From JAPLJC01 sp963697965 (lineage in GTDB: Bacteria; Desulfobacterota; Desulfobaccia; Desulfobaccales; 0-14-0-80-60-11): DNA of 64,000 nt. The position numbers and the translations under genes were made by a program. Shown here piece after piece: positions 1 through 9,439 of the stretch (the stretch's first letter is position 1; every line of letters starts with the position of its first letter). The stretch lies in assembly GCA_963697965.1 (NCBI GenBank), contig OY969108.1, positions 2,356,001 to 2,420,000 of the forward strand. Reading direction: 5' to 3'. The notes under the pieces were generated by a model. The model was not told where the DNA came from and made no database searches. It was given only the letters and a program-made list of their open reading frames with translations.

Positions 1-531
<531 letters not shown>

Positions 532-702
532 CGTATTATCCCTCTATTATTCCTCGATTTAAGATTTCGATTCTCGATAAAAAAAAAGAAGAATTCCTTT
601 CGATACTGATCATCCTCTGAAGACGGCGGCCACAAGGCCAGGAACATGATCACGGCTGGCAAGGCTCTAAATTTTCAGTAAGAACCTAACCGAAAACCGT
701 CT

Positions 703-1068
703 TTACGATATCCCTTTCGCCAGTCCCTTGATCATCTTCCTGGTTCGGTCAAGGGTGGCCAGAAACGGATCTAAATCCTCCTGGGTCAGGTATTCTATTT
801 CTTTGGCAATTATCAGTTGGGTTTCCAACTCAGATCGCGAGCCCAAACTGATAGCCAGAAATTGCTTGAATTCTTTGGCGGAATTTCGGCCCTGGCCTTC
901 GGCGATATTGGAAGGGATAGATACTGCGGCTCTTCTCATCTGATTGGTCAAACCGAAATTCTCTGACGGCGGAAATTTGTTTGTCAGTTTATAAAGCTTC
1001 CCGGCAAGGTCTATGGACAATTTCCATACTTCCAAATCCTGAAACGATCTCGATTTCGTTTTGATCAT
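703..1068 (-). CDS. Four-helix-bundle protein of the 23S rRNA intervening-sequence (S23) family
   Basis: 121 aa, the usual size for this family. The sequence shows the expected features: an N-terminal FQDLEVWK-like segment, a central AAVSIPSNIAEG motif, and an amphipathic helical C-terminal half. Members occur either within 23S rRNA intervening sequences or as free-standing genes; no rRNA is nearby, so this is a free-standing copy. The molecular role is not established. A GGGG-containing site precedes the ATG. CCGAAAA repeats lie on both sides of the gene. Confidence 0.85.
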   Translation of the reverse strand: MIKTKSRSFQDLEVWKLSIDLAGKLYKLTNKFPPSENFGLTNQMRRAAVSIPSNIAEGQGRNSAKEFKQFLAISLGSRSELETQLIIAKEIEYLTQEDLDPFLATLDRTRKMIKGLAKGIS

Positions 1069-1130
1069 TTGCCCCTGAACCGCAAATCGATCTCAGGTTT
1101 TACCGAAAACAGAAAACCGAAAACAGTCAA

Positions 1131-1167
1131 CAAAAAAGCCCACAGGGATAATACCCTGTGGGCTTTT
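1131..1167 (-). terminator. Rho-independent terminator after the porin gene
   Basis: A perfect 10-bp G/C-rich stem (1138-1147 with 1154-1163) and a 6-nt loop are flanked by A6 on the left and T4 on the right. On the minus strand it ends in T6, about 22 nt past the porin stop codon. The flanks would allow bidirectional function. Confidence 0.85.
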
Positions 1168-1188
1168 GGAAGTCAACCTGCTTTTGGG

Positions 1189-2580
1189 TTAGAAGTAGAA
1201 ATACCCGGCGAACTCTACCCGATGTTCGTCGCCTTGTTTGCTGAACGACCCCTGAGCAGTGCCGGGAACGGGGAAGACCCCGGCGCCGGTCGCATCAGCA
1301 GCGTATTGGCTGTGAACGAAGGAGTACTGCACGCCGAACTTCAGGGCCGCGATGGGCCGCCACCACAGGGTGGCATCCACTTCCTGCTGGGCAGTCACCT
1401 GGGAGCCGATACCAGCGGTGGCACTGTTGGTGTAGTAATCCTCCCAGCCATCATTGAACCCAAGCGTCTTGCTGAAGCCATAGGCGGTGTTGAGGTACCA
1501 CTGGTTGGTGAAATAGTACTGCACTTCGCCCAGTATGCCCCAACGCTCCAGAGCTTCCTCGTTAAACTGCAAGTGGTTACCGCCAAAAGTGTTATTGTTA
1601 TACTTGAAGACGTTGGTGCTGTCCCCGGTAAACCCGAAGGCATCCACGTCCGCGCCGACCCAGGGCTGCACGATCAGGTGCATGGTGCCGGCCAGGTTGT
1701 CGGTGTGGGTCGGGATGATCGGGATGAACAAGGAGCCCATCAGCAACCAGGGATTGATATAGGTGTTGGCAAAGATGCCATTAGTGGCGCCGCCCTGCAG
1801 GTTAGCCAAAGCAGTCCCACCGGTACCAGTAAACCGCGAGACCGCGCGTTCCCAGCCGGCAGTAACCGACGCGGTGAAGGCCTGCGGATGGCCGTAAAAA
1901 GCGGCCTTGCCCCACAAGTCGGCCTGGTATTTGACCTGCGCCTGGAGCTGCGGCGTTTCCGCATCTTCACCGGCGTTGGTGCTAGCATTGTAAGGATCGG
2001 AGGACGACCCGCCGATGGGGTTGGCAGAGCCGACCAAACCAGCCAGCGTCCAGTGTCCGCCACCACCATCCAGGAACCCCTGGGTGAAGCGGATCTGGGG
2101 CAAGCGGGCGGTGGGCGTGCCTAAGGCCATGAAGGGCCCGTCTTCAATCACTTCAGCATAGTAATCGCAGAACATGGACCAGTACTGGCCGAAGATCAAC
2201 TCGGTATCCCCGGGCCAGTTCAACCGGAACATGGCGTGCCGCAAGCGCGGAACATAGATGTTGCTTGCGGACAGGGTGTCATTGGCGGAGTCCTCGAAGT
2301 CCATTTCCAGGAAGCCGGTGAGCTTGGCGCCCAGGACATCGGGGCCTTTGATGGTGAAGTTGAACCGGGAACCCATGGCCGTCATGCGGAAGTTGCCATG
2401 GTGGTTGTTGGGATCGTTCCAGCGCGGCGCCGGTCCGTTCATGTAAGCGCCGTTCTGCGTGCTGTCCCACCAGCCGTCCAACTTGATATAACCACCCAGG
2501 GTAAATTCGGTGGCGGCAAAGGCGGCCGCGGGCACCAGTAGGGACAAAACTACAGCGAAAATCAAGATCTTTTTCATCAT
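1189..2580 (-). CDS. Outer-membrane porin-like beta-barrel protein
   Basis: 463 aa. A signal peptide (MMKKILIFAVVLSLL, likely cleaved after AAAFA) is followed by FTLGGYIKLDGWWDS, typical of a first porin strand. The rest has many alternating aromatic and small residues, and the chain ends in GYFYF, a terminal Phe as expected for BAM-dependent insertion. It resembles the DcaP-like/putative porin group of proteobacteria; substrate unknown. A strong Shine-Dalgarno (aggggga) precedes the ATG. It has its own promoter and terminator, so it is a single-gene unit and probably well expressed. Confidence 0.8.
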   Translation of the reverse strand: MMKKILIFAVVLSLLVPAAAFAATEFTLGGYIKLDGWWDSTQNGAYMNGPAPRWNDPNNHHGNFRMTAMGSRFNFTIKGPDVLGAKLTGFLEMDFEDSANDTLSASNIYVPRLRHAMFRLNWPGDTELIFGQYWSMFCDYYAEVIEDGPFMALGTPTARLPQIRFTQGFLDGGGGHWTLAGLVGSANPIGGSSSDPYNASTNAGEDAETPQLQAQVKYQADLWGKAAFYGHPQAFTASVTAGWERAVSRFTGTGGTALANLQGGATNGIFANTYINPWLLMGSLFIPIIPTHTDNLAGTMHLIVQPWVGADVDAFGFTGDSTNVFKYNNNTFGGNHLQFNEEALERWGILGEVQYYFTNQWYLNTAYGFSKTLGFNDGWEDYYTNSATAGIGSQVTAQQEVDATLWWRPIAALKFGVQYSFVHSQYAADATGAGVFPVPGTAQGSFSKQGDEHRVEFAGYFYF

Positions 2581-3234
2581 TTCCCCCTTGAAATTTGGAA
2601 AGTAGGTTACCAGTTTCTCCTTTCCGTAAATGCCTAAGTAGCTCTTTTAACTGACTTTTTCCCACCTCCTTTCTCTCTTTCGGTTTTATCCAGCGCCATA
2701 TTAGACTGGTCCACAATTTTTGTCAATAAAAATTTGCAAAAAAATTTGCGCCCCCTAAGAGATGGTTTTCGGTTTCCGGGGGGGGGGTGCCAGCGCCGGT
2801 TGGCGGGTGAATGAACCTGCGTCCGGTGGCACAGGCGTCTCGCCTGGGCAGCGCAGACTAAGGCTTCTAGAAGACTGGTTTTGGTTTCTGTCTCTGCGAG
2901 CGGCGTTTTCCTCTGATTTTGCCTTTGCCTTCACCGAAAACCGAAAACCGTCTTTAGCCGTAGGGTCCGCAATGCGCACCAGCTTTATGCCTTGAAAATA
3001 GCGCCGGCCTAAGCATCTGGGCTGCCCTTGCCGGACGGCGCGCAGAAAAATAGGGCGGCCTTTGGCCGCCAAAATTCGGCGGGCGCAGCCCGCCCTATAA
3101 TTTTGGACACAGGCTGGAAGCCTGTGCCACTAAAGGCCCTTTTACTGAACCTTTAATCTTGAAACCCTCTGGATTTCGATTTGGTCATTTGGAGGTCAAC
3201 CGAAAACCGGAAACCGAAAACCGAAAACCGTCTT
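2581..3234. repeat. Intergenic region with porin promoter and small hairpin repeats
   Basis: The left part holds the porin leader and promoter. From about 2760 on there are CCGAAAA/TTTTCGG runs (2763-2775, 2932-2952, 3197-3235), a cacaggc..gcctgtg hairpin (3108-3126), and nested G/C palindromes around 3052-3098. No convincing gene; the short frames here are repeat-derived. Confidence 0.7.
2698..2726 (-). promoter_or_regulatory. Sigma70-type promoter of the porin gene
   Basis: On the minus strand a consensus -35 TTGACA (2721-2726) is separated by exactly 17 nt from TAATAT (2698-2703). The A/T-rich stretch just upstream could act as an UP element. The predicted start near 2690 gives a leader of about 110 nt. 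Confidence 0.8.
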
Positions 3235-5004
3235 CTATTGGAAAAGCGAAAACCAAAAACTGGCGACCGTATTAAAAGGATCCCAGGTGAAGGCCAAAAT
3301 CCCGGCCAGGATCATGTTGCCCTCCACCAGGGACTCCAGCATCAGGCCAGCCTCCATGAGGCCGCAGCGGTAGAGGGTGAGATAGCCCAGGGCGTAAAGG
3401 CCCGAGAGACTGAGGAGGTAGCCCAGGGAGGGAATGATTCCGGCCCCGGCGGCCAGCAGCAGCATGGCCGCAAAGGCCAGGCAGCAGCCGGACAACAGGT
3501 TCAGGGTGCGCTCCCGTCCCAGGGCGATGGCCAGGGTCTCTTTGCCCACCACCCGGTCGCCTTCCATAGCCATGATTTCAAAGAGGCCGCTGCGGATGAA
3601 GATCATCCCCGCCACGAAAAAAAAGGCGATGGCGGTGGCCCCGGAGGCCATCGGTTTGGTGCCGGAGCAGACCACCGGAATCAGGGCCGCCAGGACCCCC
3701 CAGGCCACCGCGGTGAACACCGCCCTGGAGCCGGGAATCTCCTTGAGGGTGTTGATCAGGGTGACCCGGGCCAGCGAGTCCGGGATGATCTTGAAATTGT
3801 AAAGGAGGCCGATGCCGCTCATGACGACGATGAAGGCAAAGGGCAGCCAGCCCAGATAAGCGCCCAGGGCCAGGGCCAGGCCGGCGGAGATGGCCCCGGT
3901 GGTCACGAGAAACGTCCGGTGGCGCCCGTAAAACATAGTCTGCACCGGGTCGTTAAGCTTGGAGGCCTTGTCGGTGAAGTGGTGCAGCAGGTGCATGGCA
4001 TAAACGTAGAAAAAGGCCACGAAGAAATATTTAAACTGGGGTTCCACCTGCTGCAGCAGCGATGACACGTAGCTGAGGCAGCCGGCGCCGATAGCCACGT
4101 AGAGGTTAGACTTGAGGCAGAAGCGCCAGGCCCGGAAGAGGTAGTTGGTCCAGGAGCCGGCCCGGAAGGCCCAGGCGTGCTTCAGGGTACTGACCACGTT
4201 GCCGATGAGCCAGTGGGGGGTGGAGGCCCCGGCGGTCACCCCCACCGTATGATAGCGGCTCATCTCCTCCAGGTCCAGTTCCTGCTCGGTCTCCACGTGG
4301 TAGGTGGGAATGCCGGTGGCCCGGGAGATCTCCACCAGGCGCTGGGTATTGCCGCTGTTGCGCCCCCCCACCACCACCAGGGCCTCGGCGTGGCTGGCCA
4401 GTTCCTGAACCTCCGCCTGGCGGAAGGCGGTGGCGTCGCAGATGGTGTTGAAGATGCGGGCCGCGGGGAAGCGGGCCTGGATTTCCCCCACCCGCTCCTC
4501 GAAAAAGGCTTCGCTCTGGGTAGTCTGGGCAACCACGATGGGGGCGCCCAGCTCCGGCAAGGCGGCCACCTCTCCGCGGCTGGCCACCACGTGGCCCCGG
4601 CCCCCGGTGTAGCCCAGCAGGCCCTCCACCTCCGGGTGGTCGGCGTCGCCGACGATGATGGTGGCGTGGCCCTTGGCGGCCCAGCGCTGGATAATGGCCT
4701 GGACCTTGGCCACCCGGGGGCAGGTGGCGTCAATGATGCGGGAGGCGCCGTTCTCCAACTGCCGCCGCTCCCGGGGGGGGATGCCGTGGGCCCGGATCAC
4801 CACCAGCCCCTTCGGCACCGCTTCGCCGGGCTTGAGCACCGTGATCCCCCGCTCCCGCAGCAGCTCCAGCACCTGGGGATTGTGGATCAGGGGGCCATAG
4901 GTATAGATTTGGGTCTGGGTTTCGTTGATGGCCTTGAGGACCATCTCCAGTGCCCGTTTGACGCCGATACAAAAGCCGGCGGTGCGGGCCAGCACCACTT
5001 TCAT
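3235..5004 (-). CDS. ispH: Fusion of IspH (HMBPP reductase) with a UbiA-like prenyltransferase
   Basis: 589 aa; free IspH is about 300 aa. Residues 1-285 are IspH, the last step of the MEP isoprenoid pathway, which reduces HMBPP to IPP and DMAPP. The 4Fe-4S cysteines are C12, C95 and C189; other pathway residues present are H41, H73, H123, E125 and an SGNT motif at 217-220. Residues about 295-589 form a polytopic membrane domain resembling UbiA, with a weak Asp-rich region (TDKASKLNDPVQ) and a better second motif (EGDRVVGKETLAIALG). A GGGAGGGG site precedes the ATG. Fusing prenyl-diphosphate supply to a membrane prenyltransferase suggests channelling into a prenylated lipid or quinone. That is inference; the UbiA half may be catalytically altered. 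Confidence 0.85.
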   Translation of the reverse strand: MKVVLARTAGFCIGVKRALEMVLKAINETQTQIYTYGPLIHNPQVLELLRERGITVLKPGEAVPKGLVVIRAHGIPPRERRQLENGASRIIDATCPRVAKVQAIIQRWAAKGHATIIVGDADHPEVEGLLGYTGGRGHVVASRGEVAALPELGAPIVVAQTTQSEAFFEERVGEIQARFPAARIFNTICDATAFRQAEVQELASHAEALVVVGGRNSGNTQRLVEISRATGIPTYHVETEQELDLEEMSRYHTVGVTAGASTPHWLIGNVVSTLKHAWAFRAGSWTNYLFRAWRFCLKSNLYVAIGAGCLSYVSSLLQQVEPQFKYFFVAFFYVYAMHLLHHFTDKASKLNDPVQTMFYGRHRTFLVTTGAISAGLALALGAYLGWLPFAFIVVMSGIGLLYNFKIIPDSLARVTLINTLKEIPGSRAVFTAVAWGVLAALIPVVCSGTKPMASGATAIAFFFVAGMIFIRSGLFEIMAMEGDRVVGKETLAIALGRERTLNLLSGCCLAFAAMLLLAAGAGIIPSLGYLLSLSGLYALGYLTLYRCGLMEAGLMLESLVEGNMILAGILAFTWDPFNTVASFWFSLFQ

Positions 5005-5027
5005 CTGACGAACCCCTCCCGCCGTAG

Positions 5028-5115
5028 TCTGTGCCGCAATCGATTATCCATGGAAAATTACCGATTTTTAACCCCCCTTTGGAAAAGAGGCGTTGGGGGG
5101 AAATTAATATAACAT
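5028..5115. repeat. Dispersed C6/G6 palindromic repeat, copy 1
   Basis: Starts gtctgt, then a conserved attatcca block, then a stem of the form aacccccc..ggaaaa..gggggg ending in ttaatataacat. The same order of blocks recurs at 42746-42842, so this is a dispersed element rather than a simple terminator. Confidence 0.7.
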
Positions 5116-5236
5116 GTTTAAGTTACGTATAAATTACCATTTTTCAATGGGTAATTTACCCTGCCCAATCCCGCGTTTCCTCTCGTTCTCAAGTTCCAGC
5201 TTGGCCTAGTTTTTGATCGATAGTTACTTAATTTTA

Positions 5237-6997
5237 TCAGTTATTTGTCCTTTGCGCCTTTAGAGTAATTAACATTTTTTGAGCGAAGGTGTCATTAGGA
5301 TTATTTTTGAGATCATGTTGATAAATAATAATGGCTTTATCAATATTTCCTTGTTTCGCCAAAGCAAATCCTAAATTGGCATAAGCCGCTTGGAAATCAG
5401 GGTTTATTTGGATGGCTTTTTGGAACCTGGTAATGGCCTCATCAATTTTTCCCTGCTGCGCCAGGTCCACCCCCAAGTTGTTATGCGCCTCGGCATAATC
5501 GGGCTTAAGGCGCAGGGCCTCGGCATAATGGGCTATAGCCTGGTCTAACTGGCCCTGCCCATCCAAGGCCACCCCCAGGTTGTAATGGGCCTCGACATAA
5601 TCGGGCCTAAGGCGCAGGGCCTCGTCATAATGGGCTATAGCCTGATCCAATTTGCCCTGTTGCGCCAGGGTACCCCCCAGGTCGTTATGGATTATGAAGT
5701 TATTCCTGGTCACCTTCAGGGTATGCTCATACAGGGAAATGGAATCGCGCCAGTAGCCGACCTGCACCCAGGTACAGATCATTAAGGCCGCCAAGACCAC
5801 CCCGGCGCCCAGGGGCAGCAGGAACCTGGGGGTGCGCCAGTGGGCCGCCAGGTCCGCCATCCCCCAGGCTACCGCGATAAACAGCCCGATGGAGGGCACA
5901 TAGGTATAGCGGTCCGCCATGGTTATACTCCCCACCTGCACCAGACCGATGACCGGCACCAGGGTGCCCAGGTACCAGAGCCATCCCACCAGGAGATAGG
6001 GATGCCTCCGGACCTGCCGGAGAGCCAAGAAAGTTAGAACCGCCAGGGCCAGGCTGGCCAACAGCGCCTGCCCTATGGGCACATTATGCCTCGAAAGAGG
6101 GTAAAGAACGGCCAGGTGCGCGGGCCAGAACATCTGACCCAGATAACTCACATAGGCCACAATAGCGTTGGCGAGGCGATTCGGAATAGGGAGACTAAAC
6201 AAAGTCGATATAGCTTCCGCTTGCCTTTGCGCATAGAAAGCGACAATGCTAAAGAGGGCCGAAATGACCAACAACGGCGACTTTTCCCCTACCAGGCGCT
6301 TGATGGAAGCCCCTTGCTGGGTTTTGCTGTCCGAAGAGCCCCTGGAGCGGCCCTTGGATGAGCTAACCACGGCGGGACGGTTTGGGGTCCAGCGATGTAG
6401 AGGCCAGTAGTCCAGAAGCAGAAGGACCAAAGGCAGGGTTACCAGCATGGGCTTGGCCAGCAGCCCCAGGATAAAGCAGGCCAGGATTAACAAGTATCGC
6501 CTGAGCCCCGGAGACTCCACATACCAGACGTAGGCCCACATGGTGAGCAGCCAGAAAAAAGTGCTCAGGACATCCTTCCGTTCGGCCACCCAGGCCACCG
6601 ACTCCACGTGCAGGGGGTGCAGGGCAAAGAGGGCGGCCACCAGGAAACTGGGCCCCAAGGCCCCGGTGGTCCGCCGGAGCCACAGAAACAAGAGCAGGGC
6701 GTTGGCGATGTGGAAGAGCAGGTTGGTTAGAAGAAAACCCTCGGCGTGCAGCCCGAAAAGTTGGCTGTCCACCATGAGGGAGAGCATGGTCAACGGATGC
6801 CATAACGCGGCACAGGTGGTGTTAAAAGCCCCGATAAGCCCAGACAGGGTGAGGCCACCCTGGACCATAGGGTTTTCGGTGACGTAAAGACTGTCGTCAT
6901 AATTGATAAACTGGTGAGTTCTCAGATCGCTATAGGTTGCCAGCGTGGCCACGACCAGGAAGAGGCAGGCTATTATTTTCCAGCGGCGCTCTGACAC
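5237..6997 (-). CDS. Polytopic membrane protein with C-terminal TPRs (TMTC-like)
   Basis: 586 aa. About the first 440 residues are multi-spanning and include NYDDSLYV near the N-terminus and the segment HPLHVESVAWVAERKDVLS, both typical of bacterial relatives of TMTC/ArnT-type (GT-C fold) glycosyltransferases that use lipid-linked sugars. Four 34-residue TPRs follow (about 443-578), each with the N.LG..L..QG..D.AI pattern. Family members are thought to glycosylate or scaffold at the membrane; the substrate here is unknown. The start is GTG at 6997 with a weak AGGG upstream. Confidence 0.8.
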   Translation of the reverse strand: MSERRWKIIACLFLVVATLATYSDLRTHQFINYDDSLYVTENPMVQGGLTLSGLIGAFNTTCAALWHPLTMLSLMVDSQLFGLHAEGFLLTNLLFHIANALLLFLWLRRTTGALGPSFLVAALFALHPLHVESVAWVAERKDVLSTFFWLLTMWAYVWYVESPGLRRYLLILACFILGLLAKPMLVTLPLVLLLLDYWPLHRWTPNRPAVVSSSKGRSRGSSDSKTQQGASIKRLVGEKSPLLVISALFSIVAFYAQRQAEAISTLFSLPIPNRLANAIVAYVSYLGQMFWPAHLAVLYPLSRHNVPIGQALLASLALAVLTFLALRQVRRHPYLLVGWLWYLGTLVPVIGLVQVGSITMADRYTYVPSIGLFIAVAWGMADLAAHWRTPRFLLPLGAGVVLAALMICTWVQVGYWRDSISLYEHTLKVTRNNFIIHNDLGGTLAQQGKLDQAIAHYDEALRLRPDYVEAHYNLGVALDGQGQLDQAIAHYAEALRLKPDYAEAHNNLGVDLAQQGKIDEAITRFQKAIQINPDFQAAYANLGFALAKQGNIDKAIIIYQHDLKNNPNDTFAQKMLITLKAQRTNN

Positions 6998-7591
6998 TTA
7001 GACCCTAACCTAAAGTTTAAGCGAGGGAAATTCGCGGTAGTTGCAACCGGGCAAACTCCTCAGGCGACAGGAATCGGCTGAGAGGGAAGACAGGTTATCG
7101 GAGATTACGCTTGAACCCGGGTCATCCCAATCATTAAATGGTTTTCAGGCCTCCCCTCCCGGGTGCCATTCCGAAGAGGCTCCTCTTGAGCCAGTGTAAT
7201 GTCCCACAATTATCTCAACAAAAGATTTGAGATAACCTCCCCCTCCCTTGAGGGGAGGGGGTTGGGGGGAGGGTGGCAACATATGGTAAATGAACAATGA
7301 ATTACCACCCCCACCCCGACCCGCCCCCCTCAAGGGGGAGGGAAAAAGGCAAAGCATTTTGGCAACGTTTCCGTAGGGCGCAATACTTGAAGCTATCGCA
7401 AAACCTGTTTTCACCGTCATCCTGAACAGAATCTAAGGTCACTAAAAATACTAGATTCTTCGCTTCGCTCAGAATGACATTTTTGGGGAAGACCATGGTT
7501 TTGCAATAGCTTTTAGCCAATGCAGCTTGCGGGACGCAGGTCGGCGCCCGCATGCTTCAAAATGGCCCCCGCCAACCGCAGCCTTCCTTTC
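6998..7591. repeat. Repeat-rich intergenic region
   Basis: No gene seen. Contains a roughly 175-nt dispersed element (7199-7373, listed separately) and a copy of the cattctgagcgaagcgaagaatc-type repeat around 7418-7485. The short frames here are G/C-repeat artefacts. Confidence 0.7.
7199..7373 (+). repeat. Dispersed ~175-nt element, copy A
   Basis: Begins gtcccac, runs through an AT-rich block (atctcaacaaaagattt), a C5/G5 palindrome, the block ggcaacatatggtaaatga, a second C/G palindrome and ggcaaagcatttt..gcaacg. The whole order reappears on the opposite strand at 51413-51588 with high identity. Confidence 0.8.
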
Positions 7592-8719
7592 TCAGGAATG
7601 AGGGCCTCGATCCACTGAGGATGTCAGCGTTACCTCTGAGCCTCGCTTCTCTTGGGTCAGCCCCGCCAGGGGCTTGGCCGGGGCCTCTCCGGCCAGGAGC
7701 CGCTCCTTCAAGACCTCCTCCATGCGGTTGGCCACAATTTCCGAACCCGCGTCCACGAGGTGGATGCCGTCCGGCTCATAAAGGGGTTCCTCCCGGTTGC
7801 AGAGGAGGTTGCGAAAATTGATGAAATAGGGCTTGTCCTGCAGCCGGGCCACCAGGGCCTGATAGCACACTTGAAAATTATTGCGCAAAGCCAATTTTTT
7901 TTCCAGGACCACGTTTTCGTGGGCCCGGACACTGGCGGCCACCGGCTGCGTTTCCGCCCACCAGCAAGGCTGGTAGACCAGCAGGAATTTGGCGCCGAAG
8001 GCGGCAGCTACCTTATCCAAGTAATCGTACCGCTGGGCGCAACTGTCCGCAAATTGCGCCAGCTTCGGGTCCCCGGGCTCGATGGCAAAGACGCCCTGCC
8101 TCATTTTGTCATAAATTTCACGGGTGAAGGACGACCACATGGCCGCATTCAGGGGCTTCAGCAACCCGAAAAAGCTGCGGTGGTAATCCTCGATCATGCC
8201 CCGCACCCGATCGTAGCCCTGGTGGCCGTAGGGGTTGCGGTTCTGGGCGAAATAAGCGGAGTCGTTGCCGCCGTCGTAAAAGACGATCAGGTTCGGGTAG
8301 GGACGGTTTTCGATGAGGACCTTCTGCAGGTACTTGGTCTCCAGCAGCGAATTGAAACCGTCTTGCCCAAAGTTGGTCACGGTGGCCGGATGCTCCGGCT
8401 CATCCCGGTTCCAGTCCCGGGCCAAGAAGCTGGGAATGGTGTGGGCGTCGATGGGGTTGGGTCCCCGCATGGTAGAGCCGCCGAACAGCCAAAAGGTCCA
8501 GGCCCCCGGCCCCGGCGCCGCCGGGTTGTTCAGGGTGGGCCGCACCTTCTCCAGAAACAGGGCGTAGGGGTCGTAGCTGACCACGTCCCCATCCCGGAGT
8601 TGCCCGTAAATCCAGTAGTTGCTCAAGGAGACGGCGAGAAAGCTGGCGACCTCCACCAGAATGACGCCGATGATAACCCACTTGCAGAGTCGAAACACTC
8701 CCGAGAAGATTCGTTTCAT
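7592..8719 (-). CDS. Membrane-anchored SGNH/GDSL hydrolase-like protein
   Basis: 375 aa with one N-terminal membrane segment (about residues 13-33), so the body is probably periplasmic. SGNH-type blocks are recognisable: FGGSTM with Ser82 as candidate nucleophile, NFGQDGFNS, YDGGNDS with Asn152, and EPDGIHLVDAG carrying the C-terminal Asp/His pair. Family members hydrolyse or transfer acyl groups on polysaccharides, lipids or peptidoglycan; the substrate is not evident. It stands alone between repeat-rich gaps. Confidence 0.75.
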   Translation of the reverse strand: MKRIFSGVFRLCKWVIIGVILVEVASFLAVSLSNYWIYGQLRDGDVVSYDPYALFLEKVRPTLNNPAAPGPGAWTFWLFGGSTMRGPNPIDAHTIPSFLARDWNRDEPEHPATVTNFGQDGFNSLLETKYLQKVLIENRPYPNLIVFYDGGNDSAYFAQNRNPYGHQGYDRVRGMIEDYHRSFFGLLKPLNAAMWSSFTREIYDKMRQGVFAIEPGDPKLAQFADSCAQRYDYLDKVAAAFGAKFLLVYQPCWWAETQPVAASVRAHENVVLEKKLALRNNFQVCYQALVARLQDKPYFINFRNLLCNREEPLYEPDGIHLVDAGSEIVANRMEEVLKERLLAGEAPAKPLAGLTQEKRGSEVTLTSSVDRGPHS

Positions 8720-9439
8720 TTAAAGTCCTTTAACTATTGATCAGCTCGCCCAACCTTTAATATTATACTACTGGAAAATGGAAACTGGCCGATTTAAGGT
8801 TTTTTTGCCGCCATTTTTTCCCGGCGACGGTGCCGCCCTCCCCTCTCAGCGTTGGAACCATAACCCCTGAAGCGGTGAAAAACCGCGGCTCATCCCGGAA
8901 GGGCGGGGCAGCCGTGCCCTATCTCGTTCCCAAGCTCCTGCTGGGGAGCGCCAATTTTTCCCCAAGCTCTGCTTGGGGACATTTTCCTCGACCACGCACA
9001 CCCTCCTCATACTGCGTGATATCCCTTGCCAAGCAGGAGCTTGGCAAACAAGGTGGGTTCCCAAGCAGGAGCTTGGGAACCAGTATTCAAAATTGTGACC
9101 GCAAGCCTTAAGCCAGAGAATACGGAGGCAGCCCGGAAGCGCCAAAACTCCCTCTCCCCTGGGAGGGGAGAGGGGAAAAAGCAAGAGAACTCCATAAATT
9201 AATCAAAGAAGATTCGGCCGCCTAGATTACGCGGCAGATTAGCAAAAACCTTGCCGGACACCGCTGTTGGGAACCAGGATTTTCAAAACCGCAGTTTTTA
9301 GGCCCCTGAATGACGGTGGCCTCTGCAAGATATTAATAGTTTTCAGTCTTCGGTTTTCGGTTAATATAATGAAAAATCGAGGGTTGGCACCCCTATCCGG
9401 CCGGATGGCTCGGGGTACTTAGGCAACAGCCCGGAGATC
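8720..9439. repeat. Repeat-rich intergenic region upstream of the CruF-like gene
   Basis: Three copies of a ccaagcNNNNgcttgg hairpin (about 8930-9085), a dispersed element at 9149-9271, and TTTTCGG units at 9346-9361. Open frames here follow the palindromes and have no protein-like composition. Confidence 0.7.
9149..9271 (+). repeat. Dispersed ~123-nt element, copy 1
   Basis: A ctctccc/gggagag palindrome is followed by aaaaagcaag, aactccataa, a variable AGATT block, attagcaaaaacctt and gacac. The same blocks in the same order and orientation occur at 37424-37546. Confidence 0.75.

Noticed and set aside
1069..2124. 351-aa open frame on the plus strand across the porin gene
   Set aside because: It is antisense to a well-supported porin, starts within CCGAAAA repeats and has no recognisable domain; it reflects codon bias of the opposite strand.
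7145..7553. Two short minus-strand frames in the 7.1-7.6 kb gap
   Set aside because: Both follow the C/G palindromes of the dispersed element and carry no recognisable motif.
8930..9085. ccaagc..gcttgg hairpins as a CRISPR or attachment site
   Set aside because: Short palindromes at irregular spacing, of a kind common in bacterial gaps; no regular spacer length.
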